DNA of 47,774 nt from Candidatus Woesearchaeota archaeon (GTDB lineage: Archaea > Nanobdellota > Nanobdellia > Woesearchaeales > GW2011-AR9): contig JABJOX010000037.1 of assembly GCA_018664115.1 (NCBI GenBank), positions 1-47,774 of the forward strand, written 5' to 3'. This document shows positions 23,308 through 30,912 of the stretch, in pieces. Within the stretch, counting starts at the first letter, position 1, and the number at the start of each line of letters is the position of its first letter. Under the pieces are notes generated by a model. It saw nothing but the letters and a program-made list of their open reading frames with translations, did no database searches and was not told the DNA's origin. Position numbers and translations under genes: made by a program.

Positions 23308-24252
23308 TTAACCTTGTAAATTAAAACCTTTTGTATAAGTTGTCATTAATTTACCATTAGCATCATATAACACAGCGGTTACAATCACATCAGATAAATC
23401 TCCAATCTCAGTCTTACTATAAGAAAAACCACCTGTAACTGCTGCAACTGAACTTACCGCAGTTTTTGATTTAACGGTTCTTGAACTTGGCGCTAATGGA
23501 GCTTTCTTCATACTACCCTCTTCCGGATAACCCTCAACCATGATGGTGATATATTCAGGCTTAATAGTTCCACCTTCATTATTCTTAATAGTATATTTCA
23601 ACTTAATAATCTTACCCCAAGTTTCTTTCCAATCAAATTGAACATCATTAATCGCTAAAGCAACACTGTTATAAGTAGTGATTATCTCTTCTTCTTCAGT
23701 AGATTCTTCAACTACTTCTTCGGCTTCCTCAACAGGAATTTCCTCAACTTCTTCTTCCACAGGAACTTCTTCAGCACTTTCTTCTTCAACAACATCTTCA
23801 GAATCAGTTTCTACAACAGCAGCACCAGTAAGACTCTCAGATTCACCATCAGCGAATAAACTAGTAAAAAAACCAGAAACAGATGAAACAAACGAACTAT
23901 CACCAGTTACCCCCTCAGTTGCAACTTCATAAGTCTCAACACTAGAACCACCAGTCAACCTACCTGCAAAAAAAACCATAATAATTAATAATGCGATTAA
24001 TCCCCACTTCATTGCTTTATGTGGGTCTAAAGTAAAGTTAATAGTAACCTCTCTCTTTTTAGCTTTAGGTTTACTTTCAACTTCTTCATATTCTTCTACC
24101 ATTTCTTCGTTATCATCTAACGAAACATTTCCAAAATCATTTTTTGGTTTTTTCTTAAATAATTCATTATCTGGACTTCTCTTTACCATTTTCTTTTTCT
24201 TTCCTCCTTTTTGTTTCAGCGTTTCCCATGCGGGATGTAATTCTTCTTCCAT
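23308..24252 (-). CDS. Single-span membrane protein with acidic stalk
   Basis: Start set at 24252 (MEEELHPAWETLKQKGGKKK). A highly charged cytosolic region of about 75 residues precedes one membrane helix (about 81-98). A Glu/Ser/Val-rich stalk of about 90 residues follows, then a C-terminal beta-rich domain of about 110 residues that resembles an Ig-like or FxLYD-type fold. It probably displays a domain outside the cell. It begins one base after the stop of a small membrane protein, so the two are likely co-expressed. Confidence 0.7.
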   Translation of the reverse strand: MEEELHPAWETLKQKGGKKKKMVKRSPDNELFKKKPKNDFGNVSLDDNEEMVEEYEEVESKPKAKKREVTINFTLDPHKAMKWGLIALLIIMVFFAGRLTGGSSVETYEVATEGVTGDSSFVSSVSGFFTSLFADGESESLTGAAVVETDSEDVVEEESAEEVPVEEEVEEIPVEEAEEVVEESTEEEEIITTYNSVALAINDVQFDWKETWGKIIKLKYTIKNNEGGTIKPEYITIMVEGYPEEGSMKKAPLAPSSRTVKSKTAVSSVAAVTGGFSYSKTEIGDLSDVIVTAVLYDANGKLMTTYTKGFNLQG

Positions 24253-24253
24253 T

Positions 24254-24451
24254 TTAAAGTATAAATAAAACAATTGAAACCAATATTAAAACAAATCCTC
24301 CACCAATAATTCCAAACGAGATTTGTTCACCCAAAGTTAAATTCTTAAAATTTTTTAATTTGTTAACAATAAAATTAAAGAAATTATTAATCTTAACACC
24401 TACCTCGTTCAATTTTTGATTTAATTGCGTTTGCAACTCTTGAAAATTCAT
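24254..24451 (-). CDS. Small tail-anchored membrane protein
   Basis: A 65-residue protein with an amphipathic helix of about 40 residues and a C-terminal membrane helix (IIGGGFVLILVSIVLFIL). The layout suggests a membrane-attached helical protein with its N-terminus in the cytosol. It is the first gene of a pair with the acidic-stalk protein. Function unknown. Confidence 0.6.
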   Translation of the reverse strand: MNFQELQTQLNQKLNEVGVKINNFFNFIVNKLKNFKNLTLGEQISFGIIGGGFVLILVSIVLFIL

Positions 24452-24499
24452 TCTAAGAAATAAGAAAATAAAAGGAATATAAAAAGGTTGTTATTTTAC

Positions 24500-24937
24500 T
24501 TACTCTGTTTTAGGTGTTTCTGCTTTCTCTTCAGCATTTTCTGCAGGAGCAGCTTCTTCACCTAACGATTTAGAACCTTCCTTAAGAACTCTTAAATTAA
24601 CTTGCCGAATAATTTTAGTAACTCTTTCACCACAAACAGTTTTATTTTTAATAATTCCGCCTTGTTTATTCTTGTTTCGATCTTTTCCAGAAAAGCCTAC
24701 GCCTTTTCCTTTAATAGAAATCATTTTTCTTGGTGATTGAATACCTTTTCTCATTGGAAAGCCACATTTATCAGATCCTCCAGTTATTTCAAATTCATAA
24801 CCGTTAAATCCTAAAACATCTCCAGAAATTTTTTCACCAATTAATTTTTTTAGAAGGTTATCTGATTCAGGACTTTTAACTTCTTTTTGATAAGTTTTAC
24901 CTGATTTTGTTCCAATTACACATTTAAAGTCTACCAT
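24500..24937 (-). CDS. rps6e: Small-subunit ribosomal protein eS6
   Basis: A 145-residue archaeal eS6. It begins VDFKCVIGTKSGKTYQKEV and contains the family core GYEFEITGGSDKCGFPMRKG, where the SDxxGFPMR element is diagnostic, followed by the basic KGKGVGFSGKDRN region. An Ala/Glu-rich tail of about 25 residues extends beyond the usual core. The protein occupies the small subunit body near helices bound by eS8. It has a promoter (CTTTATAAAAAC on this strand, about 25025-25035) and a leader of about 75 bases that can fold. Confidence 0.97.
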   Translation of the reverse strand: MVDFKCVIGTKSGKTYQKEVKSPESDNLLKKLIGEKISGDVLGFNGYEFEITGGSDKCGFPMRKGIQSPRKMISIKGKGVGFSGKDRNKNKQGGIIKNKTVCGERVTKIIRQVNLRVLKEGSKSLGEEAAPAENAEEKAETPKTE

Positions 24938-24951
24938 TTTATTTATTCTCC

Positions 24952-24999
24952 CCGAGACTCAAGAACTTATCAGTTCACGCCCAATTAGGGTTATCTCAG
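24952..24999 (-). promoter_or_regulatory. Foldable leader of the eS6 mRNA
   Basis: On the minus strand the leader can form an outer CTGAGA/TCTCGG stem (24994-24999 with 24952-24957, one wobble), an inner CCC-TAATT-GGG hairpin and a GAACT-GATA-AGTTC hairpin. A three-way junction just before a ribosomal protein start suggests autogenous translational control, a known theme for ribosomal proteins, but not shown here. Confidence 0.4.
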
Positions 25000-25088
25000 C
25001 TTGTTTTATGTATATTTACTGTCTGTTTTTATAAAGATTTGGGTTAGAATCAATAAATATATAACTTAACTTAAAAAAACAAGCAACC

Positions 25089-25409
25089 ATGTTAGAATAT
25101 CGTACTACCCATATCGGAAGTTATCGATCGGGAAGTGTATTAAGTGTAATCCGAGAAAAAGATAATCCTGTAGCAATTGCCACAATTAGAAGTAAAACTA
25201 CTGCTAAATATAGGAATGTAAATATTATTTGGAGAACTGGAGAAATTGTTTACCACAGTAAAATATTAAAGGAAAATAAAGTTCAATCTTCAAATGAACC
25301 CTGGATTAACTTTGAAGATGAGCTAAGTTATAGTAATAATAAATCAGGTCACCCTTTAGAACATCAAGAAATAATTGATAAAGTTTTAGAAGTGCTTAAA
25401 GGAAATTAA
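25089..25409 (+). CDS. Hypothetical 106-residue protein
   Basis: A soluble alpha-beta protein starting MLEYRTTHIGSYRSGSVLS, with beta strands in the first 60 residues and a helical end (EIIDKVLEVLKGN). No motif recognised. A TATA element (AAATATATAAC) sits about 25 bases before the ATG, supporting expression. Its stop overlaps a small convergent gene by four bases. Confidence 0.65.
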   Translation: MLEYRTTHIGSYRSGSVLSVIREKDNPVAIATIRSKTTAKYRNVNIIWRTGEIVYHSKILKENKVQSSNEPWINFEDELSYSNNKSGHPLEHQEIIDKVLEVLKGN

Positions 25410-25588
25410 CTTTGTTCTAATTGATTCAATTCATCACTTAATGCAGAATGTTCTGTTCTTAATGCTTCTAAAGTTTTCTGTTTAAACTGATTAATCTGGT
25501 TTCTACTTGAATCCCACTCTAACGGTTTTATTTTCCGATCTAAGTTAAAGAGCAGTTCCTGTAATTCAGATATTCTTTCTTTAGACAT
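25406..25588 (-). CDS. 60-residue helical protein
   Basis: A short, highly charged protein predicted to be two helices forming a coiled coil (ERISELQELLFNLDRKIKPL and TEHSALSDELNQLEQS). No signal or motif. The region before the start lacks a clear TATA or ribosome site apart from GAGG-like sequence. Probably a small structural or adaptor protein; function unknown. Confidence 0.5.
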   Translation of the reverse strand: MSKERISELQELLFNLDRKIKPLEWDSSRNQINQFKQKTLEALRTEHSALSDELNQLEQS

Positions 25589-25676
25589 AAATAAGAGGTG
25601 AGACGTTGAATTATATAAATGTTAGGTAAGAATAAGAGAGATTTGTATTATGGGACTCTAAATTTTCAGATTAACC

Positions 25677-27197
25677 TTATTTAACCAATTCTTTTATAAT
25701 TTTGTAAGAACCAAATTTACCCATCTGGGGACCACTTCCTTTTGGACCATGACAATCAGAACCGTAAGTAACAAAGAGATGTAATTTTTCCGCCATCTTT
25801 CTGAAATAATAATTGATTCTATCTTGAGCTTCTGCATGTTTTTTATCACTGCCTTGATAATTGTATAATTCTATCCCATCAAGACCATGCTTCACAAGAT
25901 CTTTTACAAACTTATATGGTGTAAAATCTGAAGTAACCACAAACCATTTTTTTTCTGGTTTCTCCCATTCCTTTTTCATTCCACCACCATATCCTTTTGA
26001 TAAACCGGGATGTGCTAATATCGCTTTACCACCAGCAGCATGAACTACTTCTATAGCTTGGTAAAATGTTGGTTTGGTACCTTTTCCTTCAAATAAAAAT
26101 TTATATTCTTTTTTAAATTCTCCACTAGGCCCTCTTTTTCCATCCAATGCAGATTTAACATCTTCTGTTTTTACCGCAAAATGTTCAAGAAGATAATATA
26201 CAATGTCCATTCTTGATAAAAAAGGGGCAGGATTCTGATAAGTATCCTTTTTATTTCTCCATTTAATTATTTCTTCAACAGATATTGATTTAACATTTTG
26301 TAATTTGTACTTCTTTTTTTTGTTTTCAGTTTTAAAATCTACTGAATTAATATAATTATTAAAAACAGAAATATATGCATTTAATGAAGATAACCTTACC
26401 TCTGCTCTTTGGTCCACAAAATTTTGAATTTTTCTTAGATTTACATTTAAACCAATCAACTCAATATCTTCCACAATAATTTTCCCAGACTTATAATCTG
26501 CATCAATTTCTATTCCAGGAATAACATGAAGCCCTATCTCTTTACCTCTTATTTGTGCTTCTTTAACTCCGTAAGTAGTATCATGATCAGTTAAAGCGAT
26601 AGTGTGCAATCCTCTTTTTTTAGCTTGATCTACAACTTCAGAAGGAGTCCAACCACCATCAGAAGCTTTTGAATGAAGATGAGTATCCATAATAACTTTT
26701 TTCAAACTAACTTCCAGTCCCGCAATCCATTTAATCAAAATATCAACATTCTTCTCAATCTCAGAAGCAAGAGCATTTATCTTAGATTCTTCAACTGCTG
26801 CTTTTTCTTTCAAACCAGATTTTTCTACACGCCGTTTTAATGCAATTTCTCTCATCAAATTCTTCAATTTATCATGAAAATCTCCAGCATAAAAAGAAAA
26901 AGATTTCAATAATTGTCCGGTTTCAACTTCTAATTCCTTTTCTAACTGAGCTAAATTAGGATGTTTCTTAAGTTCTTTAATAACTTCCTCCGCAGCTCTT
27001 TCCCCTTTTCCCTCACATCTAGAAACATATCTTAGTGCTCTTCTTGCTTTACGAGATGCTTTTTTTTCAATTTTAGTTTCTGTCTCTTTCTCTATCTCTT
27101 CAAGATCTTTCTTTAATTTATTAAGATATTTAGATTCAGCAGCAAACCATTCAATCGCCTCTTTAGTTTCTTTTTCTAAATTTTCAAGTAAATCCAT
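25677..27197 (-). CDS. PHP-domain phosphoesterase with coiled-coil N-terminus
   Basis: The start is set at 27197 (MDLLENLEKETKEAIEWF). The first 160 residues are a long charged helical region. A PHP domain follows with metal-binding motifs HLHSKASDGG (His173, His175), ALTDHDTTYG, PGIEIDAD, VHAAGGKAILAHPG and YGSDCHGPKG. These are the conserved His and Asp residues of the polymerase and histidinol phosphatase family. The substrate may be a nucleoside or small phosphate ester. The coiled coil is unusual for the family and may mediate oligomers. Confidence 0.85.
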   Translation of the reverse strand: MDLLENLEKETKEAIEWFAAESKYLNKLKKDLEEIEKETETKIEKKASRKARRALRYVSRCEGKGERAAEEVIKELKKHPNLAQLEKELEVETGQLLKSFSFYAGDFHDKLKNLMREIALKRRVEKSGLKEKAAVEESKINALASEIEKNVDILIKWIAGLEVSLKKVIMDTHLHSKASDGGWTPSEVVDQAKKRGLHTIALTDHDTTYGVKEAQIRGKEIGLHVIPGIEIDADYKSGKIIVEDIELIGLNVNLRKIQNFVDQRAEVRLSSLNAYISVFNNYINSVDFKTENKKKKYKLQNVKSISVEEIIKWRNKKDTYQNPAPFLSRMDIVYYLLEHFAVKTEDVKSALDGKRGPSGEFKKEYKFLFEGKGTKPTFYQAIEVVHAAGGKAILAHPGLSKGYGGGMKKEWEKPEKKWFVVTSDFTPYKFVKDLVKHGLDGIELYNYQGSDKKHAEAQDRINYYFRKMAEKLHLFVTYGSDCHGPKGSGPQMGKFGSYKIIKELVK

Positions 27198-27306
27198 AAC
27201 CAGTAGTAAAATGACCAATTATATAAATAATTCTATAATCACTTATCTTATCTTTCCTCACTTTTTACCACAACATTTATAAATAAATTAACAATAGTTA
27301 ATTAAA

Positions 27307-27474
27307 ATGGTAAGTTACAGCTCAAATACAGGATATGCAAGCAGTTCAGGCTACAAAGTAGTAGGTTACGGTTCATCTGGAACTAGTTATTCAGTAACAA
27401 CTTCATCCTGGAAAAAGACTACTTGCTGCGGTGCTAGAAGGTTTGGACAACAATGTAGCGATTGCCCCGCATAA
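27307..27474 (+). CDS. Ser/Gly/Tyr-rich microprotein with cysteine tail
   Basis: A 55-residue protein with a TATA box, ATTTATAAATA, about 25 bases upstream and a leaderless start. Residues 1-35 are low complexity (Ser, Gly, Tyr, Thr, Val). The tail has Cys39-Cys40 in TTCCGARRFG and a closing CSDCPA, giving four cysteines that could bind zinc or an iron-sulfur cluster. It is the first gene before the iron-sulfur operon, and its last six residues recur in the next short frame. No family recognised. Confidence 0.6.
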   Translation: MVSYSSNTGYASSSGYKVVGYGSSGTSYSVTTSSWKKTTCCGARRFGQQCSDCPA

Positions 27475-27507
27475 ACAAAATGGTGACTAAGTGAATGAAA
27501 TGAACGC

Positions 27508-27567
27508 ATGTCGCCGTCTTTGTATGATAAACTTTGTAAAGTTTATTGTTCAGACTGTCCCGCGTAA
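27508..27567 (+). CDS. Possible 19-residue peptide ending CSDCPA
   Basis: The short frame reads MSPSLYDKLCKVYCSDCPA. It ends with the same CSDCPA as the 55-residue protein upstream, with different codons, so the match is at protein level. After both stops comes a TAAACAAAATG sequence, implying a duplication of gene end and spacer. It might be a real peptide or the remnant of a second copy. It lies 15 bases before the regulator gene. Confidence 0.35.
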   Translation: MSPSLYDKLCKVYCSDCPA

Positions 27568-27582
27568 AAAGAGGTAAACAAA

Positions 27583-27954
27583 ATGTCAGCAAAACTAATC
27601 TTCCCCCAAGAAATCGAAGTATGGTATATCCTACCAGCAATTAGAAAGAAAATCTCCTTGAAACTAGCAGAAAATCTTCCCCAAAAAGATGTTGCAGTAA
27701 TTATGGGCGTTACGCCAGCAGCAATTTCGCAATATAAAAAACAAAAGCGAGCAAAAGAAGAAATTTTCGATCAAGAGATGGAAAAAGAATTAACAATCTC
27801 TGTCAAAAACATTATCAAAGACAATAACAATTTGGGTGACGAAATTATCCGGCTAAATACTCTTTTGAAAAAAAAAGGAATTTTATGTAAAATCTACAAA
27901 AACGTTTGTGCTTTGAAAAAAAGTCAAAAATGTACTTATTGTAACCAAAAATGA
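27583..27954 (+). CDS. HTH regulator with four-cysteine tail (Fe-S sensor candidate)
   Basis: A 123-residue protein with an XRE-type helix-turn-helix (LPQKDVAVIMGVTPAAISQYKKQKRA, residues about 32-57), a helical linker and a C-terminal cluster Cys102, Cys109, Cys117, Cys120. It matches the layout of the COG2522 group of archaeal regulators, which have a conserved tail able to hold an iron-sulfur cluster. It overlaps iscS by four bases. It is well placed to sense cluster or iron status and control the operon, as IscR or SufR do in bacteria. That role is inference. A GAGG ribosome site precedes it. Confidence 0.8.
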   Translation: MSAKLIFPQEIEVWYILPAIRKKISLKLAENLPQKDVAVIMGVTPAAISQYKKQKRAKEEIFDQEMEKELTISVKNIIKDNNNLGDEIIRLNTLLKKKGILCKIYKNVCALKKSQKCTYCNQK

Positions 27955-29096
27955 CAACTAAAATAATCTATCTGGACCATGCAGCTTCAACTCCTTTAGA
28001 TCCAGCAGTAAAAAAAGAAATGGATGCAATCAAAACTTATGCCAATCCCAGCGCTTTGCACCAATTGGGATTAGAAGCAAAAGAAATTCTTAACAATTCC
28101 AGAAGTAAAATAGCAGAAATTCTCAATTGCAAACCAGAAGAAATTATTTTCACTTCTGGTGGAACTGAATCAATTAATCTAGCCATAAAAGGGATCGCTC
28201 AAAACAAAGGACACATCATTACCAGCAAAATCGAACATCCGGCAGTATTAGAAACATGTAAATTCTTAGAAAAGAATGGATTTTCTGTAACTTACCTTGA
28301 TGTTGACAAAGATGGTTTAGTAAATCCAAAAGATATTGAAAAAGCAATCACTAAAGAAACAATCTTGATTTCAATCATGTACGCTAATAATGAAATTGGT
28401 ACTATCCAACCCGTAAAAGAAATTGCTAAAATCGCCAAAAAACATAACATCCCTTTTCATACCGATGCTTGTCAAGCCGGTTTCTTAGATTTAAACATCA
28501 ATGCAGACCTAATTACTTTAAACGGTTCAAAAATATATGGCCCGAAAGGAATTGGCATCCTTTACAAAAAGAAAAGTATTCAATTAGAACCGTTAATGCA
28601 TGGCGGCGGACAAGAATTCCATCTTAGAAGCGGAACTGAAAACTTAACTAATATAGTTGGCTTTGCCAAAGCTTTAGAACTTGCTCAAAAAGAAGATAAT
28701 AACAAAATCATCAAACTAAGAGATTATTTTATTGAAAAAGTTCAGAAAGAAATACCCAGAACTTTCATTAATGGCCATAAAAAAGAACGCTTACCAAACA
28801 ACGCTAACATTTCATTCTTAGATGTAGAGGGAGAATCTATTTTGTTATACTTAGACCATAAAGGAATCTTGGTATCCACTGGTTCTGCTTGTTCCTCAGA
28901 AAAACTAGAAATTAGCCATGTTTTAGATGCAATTGGTATTAAACATGATGCCGCCCATGGTTCAATCAGATTCTCTTTAGGTAAATCCACTACAAAAGAA
29001 GAATTAGATTACGTTGTTAAAGAGCTAAAACAAATTATTCAATCATTAAGAATGCTTTCACCAATCCATTTGAATAAAGAGGAAATTAGAAAATGA
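27951..29096 (+). CDS. iscS: Cysteine desulfurase IscS/NifS
   Basis: A 381-residue PLP enzyme. It opens with YLDHAASTPLDP, carries the PLP lysine Lys194 in NGSKIYGPKGIG and the catalytic Cys314 in STGSACSSEKLE. It releases sulfur from cysteine as a persulfide for transfer to IscU. The final 30 residues are slightly longer than average. Start and stop overlap neighbouring genes by four bases (ATGA type), indicating translational coupling of the operon. Confidence 0.96.
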   Translation: MTTKIIYLDHAASTPLDPAVKKEMDAIKTYANPSALHQLGLEAKEILNNSRSKIAEILNCKPEEIIFTSGGTESINLAIKGIAQNKGHIITSKIEHPAVLETCKFLEKNGFSVTYLDVDKDGLVNPKDIEKAITKETILISIMYANNEIGTIQPVKEIAKIAKKHNIPFHTDACQAGFLDLNINADLITLNGSKIYGPKGIGILYKKKSIQLEPLMHGGGQEFHLRSGTENLTNIVGFAKALELAQKEDNNKIIKLRDYFIEKVQKEIPRTFINGHKKERLPNNANISFLDVEGESILLYLDHKGILVSTGSACSSEKLEISHVLDAIGIKHDAAHGSIRFSLGKSTTKEELDYVVKELKQIIQSLRMLSPIHLNKEEIRK

Positions 29097-29518
29097 AAAT
29101 TATAGGATATAAACAAGATAAAGCTTGGCTTTATTCGAACAAAGTAAAAGAACACTTCTTTAATCCAAAAAATATTTTTAAAAGTGATCAAGAATTGGAA
29201 GATTACAAAAATAATGCCGATGGAATTGGTCAAGTGGGTTCGCCCGCTTGTGGTGACGTAATGGAAATGTTCATTAAAGTTAAAGATGGAAAAATCAAAG
29301 AATGTCGTTGGCGAACTTTTGGTTGTGCATCTGCAATCGCTTCAACATCAATATTATCTGAGATGGTTATTGGCAAAACTTTAGCGGAAGCAAAAAAAAT
29401 AACACCAAAAGATATTGTTAAAGCACTTGGTGGTTTACCTGCAAGAAAAATTCATTGTTCAATCTTGGGAGACCAAGCATTAAGAAAAGCTATTGAAAAT
29501 TACGAGGGGAAAAAATGA
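29093..29518 (+). CDS. iscU: Iron-sulfur scaffold IscU
   Basis: A 141-residue protein with the three conserved cluster ligands Cys53 (SPACGD), Cys78 (TFGCASA) and Cys122 (IHCSILG), and Asp55 which governs cluster transfer. IscS and IscU side by side is the bacterial ISC arrangement; many archaea use SUF instead, so acquisition from bacteria is plausible. Four-base overlaps on both sides. No HscA/HscB or ferredoxin genes are in the window. Confidence 0.96.
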   Translation: MKIIGYKQDKAWLYSNKVKEHFFNPKNIFKSDQELEDYKNNADGIGQVGSPACGDVMEMFIKVKDGKIKECRWRTFGCASAIASTSILSEMVIGKTLAEAKKITPKDIVKALGGLPARKIHCSILGDQALRKAIENYEGKK

Positions 29519-30036
29519 TACCTACAGAAATATTAAGTGCAGAACACCAAAATATTCTCAAAGCAATCAATTTGTTATTAAAAGAATGTCAAGAAATTGA
29601 ATCTGGAAAAGAATTAAACAAAATTTTTTTCAACAATGCAATTTATTTTATTCAACATTATGCTGATAAATTTCATCATGCTAAAGAAGAAGATATTTTG
29701 TTTAAAGAATTAGGTAAAGACACTGTAGAAATGCATTGCAATCCATCAACCCAAATGTTATACGAACATGATTTAGGAAGAGGATTTGTCAAAGAAATGA
29801 TAGATGGCCTTAAAAATAATGATAAAGAACAAATAATTCAAAATGCAAGAAGTTATGGACAACTACTTCAAGAACACATTAGTAAAGAGGACAATATTCT
29901 TTATCCCATGGCAAATGAAGCTTTAAATTTAAACATTCAAACTTCTATGAGTGAAGAATTTGAGAGAGTAGAAGAAGAAATGAAAGAAATGAAAGAAAAA
30001 TGTTTATCTTTTCTTGGAGAAAAAAATGAATCTTAA
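29515..30036 (+). CDS. Hemerythrin-type di-iron HHE protein
   Basis: A 173-residue four-helix protein with the expected ligand set: His11 (AEHQNIL), His48 and His54 in HYADKFHHAKEED, Glu58, His85 (EHDLGR), His121 and Glu125 in EHISKED. The HHE family binds a di-iron centre and senses or carries O2 or NO, or repairs damaged Fe-S clusters (RIC/YtfE type). Its place after iscU supports the repair or sensing role. Its stop overlaps the cupin gene. Confidence 0.93.
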   Translation: MIPTEILSAEHQNILKAINLLLKECQEIESGKELNKIFFNNAIYFIQHYADKFHHAKEEDILFKELGKDTVEMHCNPSTQMLYEHDLGRGFVKEMIDGLKNNDKEQIIQNARSYGQLLQEHISKEDNILYPMANEALNLNIQTSMSEEFERVEEEMKEMKEKCLSFLGEKNES

Positions 30037-30319
30037 AGAACAAATTGAATATCCTGCAAATGGAGTGTTAAGTAAAGTTATCTCTAAAACCGAAAAAAAT
30101 AATCTAACTTTATTCTCTATGGCCGCTAATACAGATATTGGCACACACACTTCTACTAAAGAAGGGTTTGTTTATGTGATTGAAGGTAAAGGAACGTTCG
30201 TTTTAAATGAAGAAGAAATTGAAATGCTTCCCGGAACAATAATTTTTATGGGTCAAAACGCTCCGCATTCCTTGAAAGCAGAAGAAAATACTAGTTTCTT
30301 GCTAAGTCTGAATAATTGA
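30026..30319 (+). CDS. Single-domain cupin
   Basis: A 97-residue beta-barrel protein. The start at ATG 30026 is chosen because GGAG lies six bases upstream; a TTG start twelve bases earlier is possible. Motif 1 is THTSTKEGFVYVIEGKGTF and motif 2 is PGTIIFMGQNAPHSLKA, with His and Glu positions that can bind a metal. Last gene of the Fe-S operon, it may be a metal or redox-linked binding protein. Confidence 0.85.
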   Translation: MNLKEQIEYPANGVLSKVISKTEKNNLTLFSMAANTDIGTHTSTKEGFVYVIEGKGTFVLNEEEIEMLPGTIIFMGQNAPHSLKAEENTSFLLSLNN

Positions 30320-30420
30320 AAAGAATTATAAACTCAATCAAATTATTTCCAATTAAATCAATTGAGAGCAGTGATTTAACTTGGATGGTCCCAGATGAGC
30401 TTTGTGGAGTTACGCCCACC

Positions 30421-30873
30421 TCAATTATATTTAAGATAACACTGATCCTTTGGAGAACCAGATGGATTCATTTTTACAATCCCAGCTTCCGTAGCTTCTC
30501 TTAAAATGTGTATTGCTGCAAGAACATAAGTTCCTTTGCGAGGCATTAACATTTGACATTCACGAATATCAATATCCTCTTTTTGTGTAGTTGAACTCAT
30601 TACTTCAACAATATCGGAGGCTTCATATATAAAAGCATCAACTTCACTTAAATCAGGGTTTCTTTGTCGTGCATGTGCAACAATCCTAACTATTTTTCCA
30701 ATATCTAAAGTATCACCAAAAGAATCTTTAACAACTTGCCTACCAGTATCAGTTAAATTTCTATCCAAACTGGGAACTATCAAATCTTGTCGATCTAAAC
30801 CATGTAAATATTTAAGATAAACCTGGGTTCTTGAATCCTGATAATCTAATTTAGCAATATTCCCTTGAGACAT
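30421..30873 (-). CDS. Hypothetical 150-residue protein
   Basis: The ATG at 30873 is preferred because a TATA element (TTTATATAATT on this strand) lies about 25 bases upstream; a GTG 18 bases earlier would fall within the promoter spacing. The protein is soluble and mostly helical, with PSLDRNLTDTGRQVVKDSF and a C-terminal segment (TYVLAAIHILREATEAG) that resembles a winged-helix or regulatory helix bundle. No family recognised. Confidence 0.65.
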   Translation of the reverse strand: MSQGNIAKLDYQDSRTQVYLKYLHGLDRQDLIVPSLDRNLTDTGRQVVKDSFGDTLDIGKIVRIVAHARQRNPDLSEVDAFIYEASDIVEVMSSTTQKEDIDIRECQMLMPRKGTYVLAAIHILREATEAGIVKMNPSGSPKDQCYLKYN

Positions 30874-30912
30874 AATTAAAAAGTACCCCACTAATTATAT
30901 AAAGATTATGAA

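Noticed and set aside
23678-23932. Plus-strand frame of Ser/Thr-rich residues
   Set aside because: It is the antisense shadow of the Glu-rich stalk in the 23308-24252 gene.
30316-30504. Plus-strand frame beginning MKRIINSIKLFPIKSIES with a faint MOSC-N-like start
   Set aside because: It uses a TTG start, has no ribosome site of its own beyond the cupin stop, and its second half is antisense to the 30421-30873 gene. It may be a gene remnant but cannot be supported.
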